Source of the DNA: Pseudomonadota bacterium | GTDB taxonomy: Bacteria > Bdellovibrionota_B > Oligoflexia > Oligoflexales > CAIYRB01 | DNA length: 64,000 nucleotides | Assembly: GCA_026390435.1 (NCBI GenBank) | Contig: JAPLFY010000036.1 | Span: 124,001 to 188,000, forward strand | Direction: 5' to 3' | Part shown: one piece after another, positions 25,464 through 34,818 of the stretch | How the letters are laid out: every line of letters starts with the position of its first letter | Numbering within the stretch: position 1 is the stretch's first letter | The notes under the pieces: generated by a model | Databases searched by the model: none | Seen by the model: the letters and a program-made list of their open reading frames with translations, nothing else | What the model was told of the DNA's origin: nothing | Translations under genes and position numbers: made by a program

Positions 25464-26855
25464 ATGATTAACTTTTGGCTTTTATTTTTTGTGCTGGGAA
25501 GTCTAATTGGCCGCTGTTACGGGGTCAGAGTAAATGTTTCGTGGTTTGATTCCGAGTGGCTTAGCTCTACCCTCGTATTAGCATCACTCAGCCTTTTCGT
25601 ACCCTTCAAGGCCAAAACGGGCCGATTTATAAAGCATATATTGGTAGCCATCCTCGCTATTATTTGGGGCGTAAAACATAACGCGCCACCAGCAGACCAG
25701 GGGCTATTAGGTTCTTATGCTGTCGCTGAGCCATCTGCTTGGGACAATCTCAGTAATGGTCCATTATTAATAAAAAGTGATAGCAATACCTATCTCGCTT
25801 ACGGCCAGCGAACACCTTTCGCAGTAGGCAAATTGAATATCATTAGCAGTCCAGCGTTGTTTACGCGACATCGTGCATTCTTCCACGCAGAAGCTAGCCA
25901 AGCACCTGTCCGTGGCTGGTTTGATCATCTGGCATTTAAATTTCGCGACAATTTCAATCAACGACTTGAACGCCTGCCTATTCAGCATCGACGCTGGCTG
26001 CAGGCGACCATTTTAGGTGACCTAAGTAAATTGCCTACAAATATTCAGATTGCTGTTAAAGAAACCGGATTACACCATTTACTAGTCATCAGCGGACTTC
26101 ATCTCGTTATCGTAACGCGCATGACAGATTTCTTACTGCGGCTAATTCCGCAACTTGCGTACGCTATGCGAGTTATTTCCGCAAACACCTGGATTTATTG
26201 TTCAGCAGCGATTCGGATCTTGGTTGCAACCACCGGTATCATTTACTTTATCGCCGTCGGGGGGCCGCCAAATGCACAGCGCGCCATCCTGCTTTCAGGC
26301 TTGTGGCAATTCAGCACGGTTTTCTCTGGAATCATCCCGGCATTACTGCGCCTTAGGCTATTGCTTTTATTCCATACAATACTCTTTCCAATAGGATTTC
26401 TTAGCGAGACTACATTTTTAGGCTGGGGTGCTTATGCGATAATTTTAGACATTTCAAATTTTCAAGGTTGGAGTCACCTGCGCACCCTTTCAGGTACGTT
26501 TAAAATGCAGAGTCGAATGCTTATTCTTGCTGCTGGTATATTTGGCGAATTAAACATTATACCAGCCTTACTAATGCCCTGTTTGATCCCAATATTTACG
26601 CTCATCTTAGGTATTTCGGTCATCATAATCTGCACTTCGACTTCTGCCACATTGCAAATGTTTATGTTGGCATTACACTCTGCATTAAAATGGTTCTTAC
26701 TTAAATCAGCCGATCTGGTCGCGGTTGCTCCTTGGCTAAGTTTTAAGCATGATTTGATACCAGAATGGCTCCATCCAGCAGCATTAATTCTCACGACTGT
26801 GATGATGCTTAATATTTGTCAACGCATGAAAGTTGCGCAATTCGTGCGGCGATAA
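25464..26855 (+). CDS. ComEC/Rec2-type competence membrane protein (channel domain only)
   Basis: ComEC forms the inner-membrane channel for DNA uptake in natural transformation. This 463-residue version has the N-terminal membrane/OB-like region (a beta-rich stretch at about 95-150) and the core competence domain. The hallmark HHLLVISGLHLVIV is at 204-217 and GGPPNAQRAILL lies further on. Full-length ComEC has a C-terminal metallo-beta-lactamase domain (total about 700-800 residues); it is absent and the frame ends cleanly in a stop. No Shine-Dalgarno sequence precedes ATG 25464. A TACACT -10-like element at 25451-25456 makes a very short or absent leader possible. Confidence 0.85.
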   Translation: MINFWLLFFVLGSLIGRCYGVRVNVSWFDSEWLSSTLVLASLSLFVPFKAKTGRFIKHILVAILAIIWGVKHNAPPADQGLLGSYAVAEPSAWDNLSNGPLLIKSDSNTYLAYGQRTPFAVGKLNIISSPALFTRHRAFFHAEASQAPVRGWFDHLAFKFRDNFNQRLERLPIQHRRWLQATILGDLSKLPTNIQIAVKETGLHHLLVISGLHLVIVTRMTDFLLRLIPQLAYAMRVISANTWIYCSAAIRILVATTGIIYFIAVGGPPNAQRAILLSGLWQFSTVFSGIIPALLRLRLLLLFHTILFPIGFLSETTFLGWGAYAIILDISNFQGWSHLRTLSGTFKMQSRMLILAAGIFGELNIIPALLMPCLIPIFTLILGISVIIICTSTSATLQMFMLALHSALKWFLLKSADLVAVAPWLSFKHDLIPEWLHPAALILTTVMMLNICQRMKVAQFVRR

Positions 26856-26864
26856 AAACAGCAT

Positions 26865-26878
26865 TAAGTCATGACTTA
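26865..26878. repeat. Perfect 14-bp palindrome in the comEC-response regulator gap
   Basis: TAAGTCATGACTTA is its own reverse complement and is flanked by GCA on the left and TGC on the right, extending the symmetry with one unpaired base. It lies 10 bases after the comEC stop in a gap of about 180 bases ahead of the CheY-like gene. This could be a dimeric regulator's binding site. Confidence 0.4.
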
Positions 26879-27036
26879 TGCTCCCTCCCACTATTAAAAA
26901 CAGCCTCGCATACTTCCCTAAATACATTTAACTCATCAATTATTGCAGACCCTTATCTACCGGACTCAAGATATGCATTAAACTTAGCAGTTGATCCTGG
27001 CGATAACATAGCGGGCGTTACCTCGGAGGTATGGCA

Positions 27037-27525
27037 ATGGCAAAAAATTCATGGTTTGGTCAAACTGTTGTAATAATCGACGACTCTGGCGTTGTTCGCG
27101 AGGAGTTACGTCAAAAATTTGAAGCCTGCGGCTTAAAGGTTATTGCAGTCGCAGTGAATGGACTACATGGTCTAGAACTGGTGAAGCAGCATCGCCCTGA
27201 CCTCGTTAGCATCGATATAATCATGCCTGAAATGGACGGTATTGAATGCTACAAGAAAATCCGCGCTTTTGATCCCAACATGAAGTGCGTGATCATCTCT
27301 TGGCTAGCAGGTGATGCAAAGATAATCGACAAACTAAGCGCTGTCGTTCCGAAGTACATACTCCAGGCTAAGCCTCTGTCGCAGTCTGACCTTGAATCAA
27401 GAATACAGCGAATTTATCATCCCGAATCGCGTCCAGAGGAAGCCAAGGACAGCGAAAAACCACTACCAGATGACATCGACAACGATGACATCTTTGGCGA
27501 CCTGGGCGTAACCACTGTGTCCTAA
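27037..27525 (+). CDS. CheY-like single-domain response regulator with acidic tail
   Basis: A 162-residue protein. The receiver domain covers residues 9-125: acidic pair Asp15-Asp16 in VVIIDDSG, phospho-acceptor Asp60 in SIDIIMPEMDG, and the conserved lysine in LQAKPLS. The last 35 residues are acidic and probably disordered (DDIDNDDIFGDLG). There is no output domain, so it should act by protein binding, as CheY does. GGAGGT at 27025-27030 supports ATG 27037 (6-base gap) rather than the ATG at 27031. No histidine kinase is adjacent. Confidence 0.9.
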   Translation: MAKNSWFGQTVVIIDDSGVVREELRQKFEACGLKVIAVAVNGLHGLELVKQHRPDLVSIDIIMPEMDGIECYKKIRAFDPNMKCVIISWLAGDAKIIDKLSAVVPKYILQAKPLSQSDLESRIQRIYHPESRPEEAKDSEKPLPDDIDNDDIFGDLGVTTVS

Positions 27526-27533
27526 AATCTGAA

Positions 27534-28652
27534 CTACACCACCTTGGCCAAGTCGGCTTCGTCGATCTGTCCATTTGCTTCTGACGTAACAGCACCAGAA
27601 TCTTGCTTAGCAGCAATATTCAAGTAAGCGCTAATCCCGGCGACAACCAAACTAAACAATGCCACGAGAAGGAATGCCTTGTGCAAAACAAGACCAAATA
27701 CAAGGAATACAACAGTAGCGATTGCACAAATCGTGGCGTTTACACCAATCTTGTCAGCCTGATGAATTGGTAGTTGGCCGATAAGTACGCCGCTATTGTA
27801 GCCCTCAAGAATGAGCTTCTTTTCCTTCGGTTTATAAAAATGCCGGAGCATAGTCTGCGGCTTGTAGACGTAAGAGGCATACCAGAACGGCAGATGAATC
27901 AGCTGAATCCCGGCAATTTCGATCTCGGTACGGAAATCAGTGAGATAATCAACATTCAACTTTGCCAGCTCTAAATGATATTGCTCAACGTGAAGCTTAG
28001 CCCGACGCATAGCCTCTTCTTCAGATACCTGGACTCCCAATATGGCGAGGCCATTGCTGAATTTAAAATCGAAGAACTCGCGAGACTCATAAGCCGCCTT
28101 TTCAGACTTGGCGTCTTGCAGCTGACCGCGGGAAAAAGTTGAATCGAGCGGAAATCCATCCCATCCTACTGAGACAGGCTCCTTAGGCTCGTGTAGGCGG
28201 GTCATGCCCCAGGACTCGCAAATATTGTGACGTCCCGACACAGCCCAACGGTAGTTCCTTTTGAACTGACCCTGCTCTATCAGATAATCCGAACCAAATT
28301 TGGCCTCAATTTGGCGCCGCTTCTGCCGTTGCACGAGGCCTTTCCAAACTGTATGCGCCTCAACCGAGACGACCCAAAATGGGGCACTTAAACCACTGAT
28401 ATCAGATATAAAAAACTCGCTGTCGACGGAGTCTTGTCGATGATTCAAGCGGCGTAGCCACTCTAGAACCAAAGCCTTGACCTGGACTGGATTCGAGCTG
28501 TTGGCAACAATGAAGTGGTCGTTGTAGACCTCCTTGTGACCAGTCTCACGCTCGAGGCTAAAAGTGGCCGAGCAGAGAGGGCACATCAAGAGGTAATCAC
28601 TGACATCATATTGCGACGAAGAGTTACAAGCCGGGCATGCTAACTCGTACAT
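27534..28652 (-). CDS. Zinc-ribbon membrane protein, function unknown
   Basis: A 372-residue protein. It starts with a zinc ribbon, CPAC at 6-9 and CPLC at 24-27. A long soluble region of about 260 residues follows, with no recognised domain; it is rich in Trp/Tyr (KRNYRWAVSGRHN, LIHLPFWYASYVYKPQ). Near the C-terminus are two adjacent hydrophobic helices (about 305-350), then a short polar tail. GGAGG lies nine bases before ATG 28652. It is divergent from dnaK. Proteins of this layout are sometimes labelled primosome- or helicase-like because of the zinc ribbon alone; I see no support for that. Confidence 0.75.
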   Translation of the reverse strand: MYELACPACNSSSQYDVSDYLLMCPLCSATFSLERETGHKEVYNDHFIVANSSNPVQVKALVLEWLRRLNHRQDSVDSEFFISDISGLSAPFWVVSVEAHTVWKGLVQRQKRRQIEAKFGSDYLIEQGQFKRNYRWAVSGRHNICESWGMTRLHEPKEPVSVGWDGFPLDSTFSRGQLQDAKSEKAAYESREFFDFKFSNGLAILGVQVSEEEAMRRAKLHVEQYHLELAKLNVDYLTDFRTEIEIAGIQLIHLPFWYASYVYKPQTMLRHFYKPKEKKLILEGYNSGVLIGQLPIHQADKIGVNATICAIATVVFLVFGLVLHKAFLLVALFSLVVAGISAYLNIAAKQDSGAVTSEANGQIDEADLAKVV

Positions 28653-28691
28653 GTATTGGTACCTCCACTTTTTATGGTATCACGGTAGGCC

Positions 28692-28719
28692 TTGACACTG
28701 GGCGGGCGGGCCTTAACTT
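28692..28719 (+). promoter_or_regulatory. Probable promoter of dnaK
   Basis: A perfect TTGACA at 28692-28697, a 16-base spacer, then TAACTT at 28714-28719, about 65 bases before the dnaK start. No CIRCE element and no good sigma32 match are visible, so the nature of heat regulation is unclear. Confidence 0.4.
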
Positions 28720-28785
28720 CATGAGAGGCGCCACCTGCGCCCAGAACAAGCAAAGTCACATCAATTCGATAATACAGGAGACATC

Positions 28786-30696
28786 ATGGGCAAGATCATC
28801 GGCATCGACCTGGGGACCACCAACTCGGTGGTGGCGATTATGGAGGGTAACCAGCCCAAGGTTATCGCCAATGCCGAAGGCCATCGCACGACTCCCAGCG
28901 TCGTAGGTTTCACTAAAGATGGGGAAATTCTCGTTGGTGCTGCAGCGCGTCGTCAGGCTGTTACCAACCCCACCCGGACAATTTTTTCATCGAAGCGCTT
29001 TATTGGATGCAATTTTGATGAGCGCTCGGATGAGGCGACTCGCATGCCTTTCAAGGTTGCGAAGGGTAAAAATGGAATGGCTGTCATCGAGCTCGATGGC
29101 AAACAGTATACCCCCCAAGAGATCAGTGCGAAAGTTCTTGGAAAGCTGAAACAAGCAGCTGAGGACTATTTGGGCGAAAAAGTGACTGAAGCGGTCATTA
29201 CTGTCCCTGCTTACTTCAACGACAGTCAACGCCAAGCGACCAAAGATGCCGGCAAGATCGCTGGGTTAGATGTGAAAAGGATCGTGGCTGAACCAACCGC
29301 GGCAGCCTTGGCCTACGGCTTGGACAAGAAGAAGAGCGAAAAGATCGCAGTATACGACTTCGGCGGCGGTACGTTTGACATCTCAATTCTGGAAGTGGGC
29401 GATAATGTTGTCGAAGTATTGGCAACCAATGGCGACACCCACCTCGGTGGCGACAATATTGATGAACTGCTGATCGACTGGTTGGTAAATAAGTTCAAGT
29501 CCGACACCGGCATCGATGTTTCTAGAGATCCGATGGCAATGCAACGACTGAAAGAAGCCGCTGAAAAGGCAAAAATCGAACTGTCTTCAGCGCAGGCGAC
29601 TGAAGTTAACTTGCCGTTCCTCACCGCTGACCAATCTGGACCAAAGCATCTCAACGTCAGTATCAATCGCTCAGAGTTTGAGAAGATGATCCACGACGTG
29701 ATCGAGAAAACGATGGTGCCATGCCAGAAGGTGATGCAGGATTCGGGGCTAAATATCAGTGAGATCAACGAAGTTCTGCTAGTTGGTGGATCGACAAGGA
29801 TTCCACTAGTGCAGAAGCGAGTTAAAGATTTCTTTGGAAAAGAACCGAACAAGTCGGTTAACCCAGACGAGGTGGTCGCCGTCGGCGCTGCTGTCCAAGC
29901 AGGGATCTTGGGCGGTGAAGTTAAAGATGTGTTACTTCTCGACGTGACCCCGCTTTCCCTTGGTATCGAGACTCTGGGTGGAGTCATGACCAAGTTGATC
30001 GAACGCAACACGACGATCCCGACCAGGAAAAGTCAGGTTTTCTCGACAGCCGCCGACAACCAAAGCTCTGTACAGATCAACGTGTTGCAGGGTGAGCGAG
30101 AAATGGCCAAAGGTAACAGGGGCTTAGCTGTTTTCAGCCTGGACAATTTGCCGCCAGCGCCGCGCGGAGTGCCTCAGGTTGAAGTAACCTTTGATATCGA
30201 CGCCAACGGAATCGTGTCGGTTTTTGCAAAGGACCTCGGCACTGGACGGGAGCAAAAAGTAACCATCCAGGCATCGACTCGACTGAGTGACGACGAAATC
30301 AAAAACATGGTCCGCGATGCTGAATCACACGCTGAGGAAGATAAAAAGCGTCGTGAAGCGATCGAAGCGCGCAACTCGCTCGACTCTTTGGTCTTCCAGT
30401 GCGAAAAAACACTGAAGGAGAGCGGAGACAAGGTGCCTGCGGCGGTGAAATCTGACATTGAATCTGCGGTGGCTGCAGCCAAGACCAAGTTGGATAGCGA
30501 AGATAAAGATGTACTCACAGCTGCACGCGAAGACCTTGAGAAGCGCTTCCACAAGCTTGCTGAAGAGCTCTACAAGACTGCCGGTGCGACTGCTGGAGAT
30601 GCATCAGGTGCTGAAGGATCGGCAAGCTCTGCTGGAGCAAAGAGCAGCAAAGATGATGTTGTAGATGCTGAGTATGAAGAAGGCTCGCCGAGCTAA
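28786..30696 (+). CDS. dnaK: Chaperone DnaK (Hsp70)
   Basis: An ATP-driven chaperone that binds unfolded segments. The 636 residues cover the actin-like ATPase domain ([16 protein letters not shown] at 4-19, [14 protein letters not shown] around 190, LVGGSTRIP), the linker with [14 protein letters not shown], the substrate domain, the helical lid and the C-terminal EEVD-like DAEYEE preceded by a Gly/Ser/Ala-rich linker. AGGAG precedes ATG 28786. Neither dnaJ nor grpE is beside it: grpE lies about 27 kb away on the other strand with a DnaJ-like fragment. It is monocistronic and converges with rmuC. Confidence 0.98.
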   Translation: MGKIIGIDLGTTNSVVAIMEGNQPKVIANAEGHRTTPSVVGFTKDGEILVGAAARRQAVTNPTRTIFSSKRFIGCNFDERSDEATRMPFKVAKGKNGMAVIELDGKQYTPQEISAKVLGKLKQAAEDYLGEKVTEAVITVPAYFNDSQRQATKDAGKIAGLDVKRIVAEPTAAALAYGLDKKKSEKIAVYDFGGGTFDISILEVGDNVVEVLATNGDTHLGGDNIDELLIDWLVNKFKSDTGIDVSRDPMAMQRLKEAAEKAKIELSSAQATEVNLPFLTADQSGPKHLNVSINRSEFEKMIHDVIEKTMVPCQKVMQDSGLNISEINEVLLVGGSTRIPLVQKRVKDFFGKEPNKSVNPDEVVAVGAAVQAGILGGEVKDVLLLDVTPLSLGIETLGGVMTKLIERNTTIPTRKSQVFSTAADNQSSVQINVLQGEREMAKGNRGLAVFSLDNLPPAPRGVPQVEVTFDIDANGIVSVFAKDLGTGREQKVTIQASTRLSDDEIKNMVRDAESHAEEDKKRREAIEARNSLDSLVFQCEKTLKESGDKVPAAVKSDIESAVAAAKTKLDSEDKDVLTAAREDLEKRFHKLAEELYKTAGATAGDASGAEGSASSAGAKSSKDDVVDAEYEEGSPS

Positions 30697-30708
30697 TTAT
30701 ACGGCCCC

Positions 30709-31929
30709 TTAAGTTTCTAACTCTGTTGCCTCGCTATCTGGCACTCCCAGCAGCGAGGCAACTTTGTCATTTGGGATTTCTTGTACTTGCCTCAGCTTGC
30801 GCGTGATCACGCGGCTACGACTATGAACGCTCTCGATGACGTGTCCGGCCTCAAGCAACTTCTTCTCCACCTTCTTCAAGACGTCCTCGAATTTGCCAAA
30901 CTCAGCTTTCACTGCGGCGAGAATTTCCCAGACCTCGCTCGATCGCTTTTGGATAGCCAGACTACGGAACCCCATCTGCAAGCTATTCAAAAGAGCGGCG
31001 AGCGTCGTCGGACCAGCTATAATCACTCTATGGTCTCGTTGAATCTGATCGACCAGGCCGGTACGCCTAGCAACCTCCGCAAACAAGCCCTCCGTAGGCA
31101 AATATAAGACCCCAAAATCAGTAGTATTTGGTGGGTCTATATATTTATCGGCAATATCTTTTGCCGAAGCCTTAATAAATGTTTCAAGCTGCCGGTAAGC
31201 CAACTCGGCTGCCTCCGGGTCAGCATGCTCCTGCGCTTCAACCAGCCTATGGTAGCTCTCTAAGGGGAACTTGGCATCGATAGGAAGCCAAACACTGCCC
31301 TCAGCAGCATCTCGACCAGGCATTTTGATAGCGAACTCAACGCGCCCGCTGCTACCGGCTTTTGTCTGGACATTGCTGCCGAACTGCTCAGGTGTCAAAA
31401 TCTGATCTAAAAGACTGCCGAGCAAAACCTCACCCCAAAGTCCACGGGACTTTACATTCACCATTACCTTTTTGAGATCGCCAACACCTATGGCCAACGA
31501 CTGCATCTCCCCCAGACCTTTATGAACTAGCTCTAAACGTTCGCTAACGAGCTTGAATGAATCACCAAGCCGACGTTCCAAAGTTCCTTCCAATTTTTCC
31601 GCCACCGTTTGACGCATTTCTTCCAGCTTGCGACTATTTTCGGTTTTAAGGTTGGTGAGCTGTTGATCCACCAACTGTCTAATCTCAGCAAAACTGCTGG
31701 CACTTTCCTGGCGAGCATTTTTCGCTTCAACCGCCACCTGTCCCCGTAATGCCTCAATTCGTGCAGAAATTTCATTTCGAAGGTCGCGCGCAGCCTCCGC
31801 TGCCTCGCGTCTAGCGAGTGACAATTCAGATGCTAGGTCAAGTCGCGATCGACCGAAGGTCGAAAACGCCACCATTAATAGGGTGGCAAGGCAACAAACG
31901 CACAGCAACCCGAGCAAGATCTGACTCAT
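30709..31929 (-). CDS. rmuC: DNA recombination protein RmuC
   Basis: A membrane-anchored protein that limits recombination between inverted repeats; the domain is nuclease-related. The 406 residues hold an N-terminal transmembrane helix (about 4-24), a coiled coil (about 30-150) and the RmuC domain with the core GRVEFAIKMPG, LPIDAKFPLESY and GVLYLPTEGLFAEV followed by VIIAGPTTLAALLNSLQMGF. Length is normal. It lies 11 bases downstream of the slipin gene on the same strand, so the two are probably cotranscribed. Confidence 0.93.
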   Translation of the reverse strand: MSQILLGLLCVCCLATLLMVAFSTFGRSRLDLASELSLARREAAEAARDLRNEISARIEALRGQVAVEAKNARQESASSFAEIRQLVDQQLTNLKTENSRKLEEMRQTVAEKLEGTLERRLGDSFKLVSERLELVHKGLGEMQSLAIGVGDLKKVMVNVKSRGLWGEVLLGSLLDQILTPEQFGSNVQTKAGSSGRVEFAIKMPGRDAAEGSVWLPIDAKFPLESYHRLVEAQEHADPEAAELAYRQLETFIKASAKDIADKYIDPPNTTDFGVLYLPTEGLFAEVARRTGLVDQIQRDHRVIIAGPTTLAALLNSLQMGFRSLAIQKRSSEVWEILAAVKAEFGKFEDVLKKVEKKLLEAGHVIESVHSRSRVITRKLRQVQEIPNDKVASLLGVPDSEATELET

Positions 31930-31940
31930 CGCTAAGATTC

Positions 31941-32696
31941 CTACTTTGTCTGATTTGGACGCACCAATGAGCTAATCAGCTCCATTGGTAGTGGCAAAAT
32001 AATGGTGTTGGTTGATTCTGAAGAAATATCAAATAGCGTCTGCAAATAGCGAAGTTGCAAAGCAATCTGGTTACCTGCCATTAAATCTGCTGCCTCACGC
32101 AATTTGCCCGCAGATTGCATTTCGCCCTCGGCCGAGATCACTTTTGCCCGACGCTCGCGTTCACTTTCCGCCTCACGAGCCATAGCTCGCAGCATCTCTG
32201 GAGGTAAATCCAGCTGCTTCATTTCCACAGCTTCAACCTTAACACCCCAGGGATCAGTATTTTGATCTAGAATGCGCTGCAGCTGGGTATTGATCCTATC
32301 TCGGGCAGTCAATAGCTCATCAAGAGTGTGTTCACCTACAATCGTGCGTAGGTGTGTTTGTGCCACCTGACTGGTGGCGTAAAGAAAATTCTCGACGTTT
32401 ACGATAGCTTTAATTGGCTGCACTACACGAAAATAAAGAACTGCATTCACCTTTAGACTGACGTTATCACGGCTGATCACATCCTGCGGCTCGATATCCA
32501 TAGTTACGACCCGCACCGAGACACGGACCATTTTATCAATGGCTGGGATCAAAAAAATGAGCCCTGGCCCTTTTGGCTCGTGTAATACCCGACCTAAGCG
32601 AAAGATTACCGCACGCTCATATTCCGCAATGACCCGAACGGACATAACCAGGACGCCAATTATTCCGCCAATTATAAATACTAGAATCGCTGTCAT
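31941..32696 (-). CDS. Slipin/stomatin-type SPFH membrane protein
   Basis: A 251-residue membrane scaffold of the prohibitin/stomatin superfamily. It has an N-terminal hydrophobic hairpin (about 3-22), then the SPFH domain with [26 protein letters not shown] and [14 protein letters not shown], then the Ala/Glu-rich helix ([24 protein letters not shown]) that drives oligomerisation. Slipins usually sit beside an NfeD protease-like gene. Here no NfeD gene is adjacent; the neighbours are rmuC and a UDG-like gene. Confidence 0.93.
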   Translation of the reverse strand: MTAILVFIIGGIIGVLVMSVRVIAEYERAVIFRLGRVLHEPKGPGLIFLIPAIDKMVRVSVRVVTMDIEPQDVISRDNVSLKVNAVLYFRVVQPIKAIVNVENFLYATSQVAQTHLRTIVGEHTLDELLTARDRINTQLQRILDQNTDPWGVKVEAVEMKQLDLPPEMLRAMAREAESERERRAKVISAEGEMQSAGKLREAADLMAGNQIALQLRYLQTLFDISSESTNTIILPLPMELISSLVRPNQTK

Positions 32697-32723
32697 CGTG
32701 CTGAAGCCTCCAAAGCATAGGAA

Positions 32724-33161
32724 TCAACGTAAACCGAGTACGCGCATACCTTCCTGCAGTTCATTCCAAGCTTGGCGTTTTTGGTTTGGATTCTGCAACA
32801 AATCTCGAGGATGAAAGGTTAACAGAATCTTTGTACCTAGCCTTGGTACAAATACTGCTTGCCCACGATGGTCGGACCAATGCTCTCCGGTCGCCTCCAT
32901 GGCTTGGGATGCCTCCTCACCTAAGAGAATCAGTAGCTCGATATTCCGTAGACTCTGCTGATCCAACTTCTCACAGATCCCTACCGATTCACTTGGTAGT
33001 TTCATGGCCGTAACCATCTTTGCGAGCAGACCTGCCTCTTCGGGAGAGAGCTTGGACCCACTAACAAACACAACACGGATCTGCGGGGGACGCATAACAG
33101 GATAGGTAAATCCCCGCTCTAACTGCCATATAGCATGAGCATTTAAGCTTTCATTTCGCAT
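32724..33161 (-). CDS. Truncated uracil-DNA-glycosylase-fold protein
   Basis: A 145-residue protein. Its C-terminal half fits the family 4/5 uracil-DNA glycosylase pattern: IELLILLGEEASQAM, a RGQAVFVPRLGTKILLTFHPRDLL segment matching the v.pTyHPayLL motif, and KRQAWNELQ at the end. The N-terminal catalytic GEAPG-type motif and the four Fe-S cysteines of family 4 enzymes are absent. ATG 33161 has GGAG six bases upstream; the longer frame from 33224 adds 21 residues without restoring motifs. It is either a shortened relative with a binding role or a decayed gene; it is probably not an active glycosylase. Confidence 0.6.
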   Translation of the reverse strand: MRNESLNAHAIWQLERGFTYPVMRPPQIRVVFVSGSKLSPEEAGLLAKMVTAMKLPSESVGICEKLDQQSLRNIELLILLGEEASQAMEATGEHWSDHRGQAVFVPRLGTKILLTFHPRDLLQNPNQKRQAWNELQEGMRVLGLR

Positions 33162-33250
33162 AGTTGCTCCAGATAGCCACTTGGCTCTTCCGGCTTTTAT
33201 AGCAGCTGCGCAACGGCGAATCAAAGTCGAGCGTAAGAATTTGTATTACC

Positions 33251-34756
33251 TTATGCTGACTGGCGCCCTCTCCTAGCTACAAGTCTCTGTGAACACTCGT
33301 GAATATTAACAACGAGCGAGTCTCGACTAGCCCCCAATTGGACTGCGCGACGAAACAAGAAGTTGGCTTTCAGCCATTGCTGGGTCATTACATGCACCTC
33401 AGCCATTCGCAAAAAGGTATTCGAATTATTAGGATCCATTTTTAAAGATAGGCTCAACATATCTAAGCTCTCAGGGATGCGTCGCATTAGAATGAGTAAC
33501 TCGGCGATATTGTTGTAAGCCTCTGCTGTCGGCAGCAGCTCAACAACACGCTGGAGGACTGGGAGCGCATCGTTATAGTCAGCCTTCTTGAGCAGAATTG
33601 TGCCTGATATACGCAACGCATGCGGATGATTAGGATCCTTTGCGAGGATCTCCCTCAGTACCGCCAGCGCCTCTTCGTCCCGCTGCTGCTGCAGGTAAAA
33701 CATAGCTAGAAGTACCGAGACCTCATGCTTGTCCTGACTAAGCTTGCGGATATCTTTCAAGAGCATCTCAGCCTTGCGTAGCTCGCCAGCAGTCACAGCA
33801 TGCTGCACAGCCGCTTCCAACGGCCTAATGTCTGTGGGGTTGTGGCGCCTAACCCGCCTGAAATAATAGATAGATTTATCAAGATCACCCGCGGCAGCGA
33901 ATGCATGACCCAAGCCCATAAGAGCAGAAATTTGCTTGGGCGCTTCCCGAAGTGCCGCGCGAAAATGCGGAATCGCCACCTCTGGCCTTTTAAGTTTTAA
34001 TAACAACTTCGCCAGCTGAATTTGACGGCCTAATTGCTTGGGATTTATCTTCAGCTCGTTTTCCATGGCGGCAACTGCTTCGAGCAGTTTACGCTGCTCC
34101 AATAGAATGTCCGCAAGCGCCCGATATGCTTTATGATAGCGGGGATTTGCCTGTAAACACAGCTGTAACGAAGCAATCGCCTCGTCACTTCGCTGCATCT
34201 TAAATAACGTCAAGGCTCGGCCCACTAATGCTCTCGGACTCTGGCGTTCTAACTCTAACGTCTGGTCGAAGGCCTTCAAAGCCTCTTCATAATTCGCTGC
34301 CGTATAAAAACGCTCAGCAGCATGAATTGCCTGAACTAACGGAATTGGCGCATGGTAACGATTAAGTGCCTTAACAATTTTTTTCTCGAGATCCTGAGCT
34401 TGAAATGGCTTCAACAAATAGTCTTCTGCCCCGAGACCTGCGACCTTGACGATGTCCTCTTTACTGGCTTCTCCCGTCACCACAATGACTGGAATATCAT
34501 TCGCGACGCTACGGTGACTAATATGTTCCAAGACCTCGAATCCACTAACATGCCGCATGTATAAATCTAGAATGATTAGATCTACTGGGGTACTTTTCAA
34601 AATCTTAAGAGCTTCAGCGCCATCAAAGCATTCGATTACGTTACCGAAGCCGTATTGACTCACCACACGCCTGATGGCTTTACGAATGGGATCTTGGTCA
34701 TCAACTATGACGACTGTAAGATTTTCTGGTTCAAAGATTCGGTCGTGACTAGCCAC
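33251..34756 (-). CDS. Response regulator with receiver domain and long TPR array
   Basis: A 501-residue protein. Residues 13-128 form a receiver with Asp19-Asp20, phospho-acceptor Asp64 in LIILDLYM and Lys116 in YLLKPF. The remainder is an array of roughly ten TPR units (such as NYEEALKAFDQTLEL and RDEEALAVLREILAK). No DNA-binding or enzymatic output is present, so the TPR array is probably the output surface. The start is GTG 34756, with GGAGG six bases upstream. It follows the TPR gene and RNase Y homologue on the same strand. Confidence 0.9.
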   Translation of the reverse strand: MASHDRIFEPENLTVVIVDDQDPIRKAIRRVVSQYGFGNVIECFDGAEALKILKSTPVDLIILDLYMRHVSGFEVLEHISHRSVANDIPVIVVTGEASKEDIVKVAGLGAEDYLLKPFQAQDLEKKIVKALNRYHAPIPLVQAIHAAERFYTAANYEEALKAFDQTLELERQSPRALVGRALTLFKMQRSDEAIASLQLCLQANPRYHKAYRALADILLEQRKLLEAVAAMENELKINPKQLGRQIQLAKLLLKLKRPEVAIPHFRAALREAPKQISALMGLGHAFAAAGDLDKSIYYFRRVRRHNPTDIRPLEAAVQHAVTAGELRKAEMLLKDIRKLSQDKHEVSVLLAMFYLQQQRDEEALAVLREILAKDPNHPHALRISGTILLKKADYNDALPVLQRVVELLPTAEAYNNIAELLILMRRIPESLDMLSLSLKMDPNNSNTFLRMAEVHVMTQQWLKANFLFRRAVQLGASRDSLVVNIHECSQRLVARRGRQSA

Positions 34757-34818
34757 TTTAGGCCTCCAGCTCTCGCTATCGGCATGTCCCCAACCAGACC
34801 TTAGTTATTTCAGGATTT

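Noticed and set aside
26816-27073. Plus-strand ORF of 85 residues across the comEC end and intergenic gap
   Set aside because: It overlaps the comEC 3' end and the CheY-like start in another frame, has no ribosome site, and its composition looks random.
28637-28906. Plus-strand ORF of 89 residues over the dnaK promoter and start
   Set aside because: Its second half is dnaK read in another frame; it has no ribosome site.
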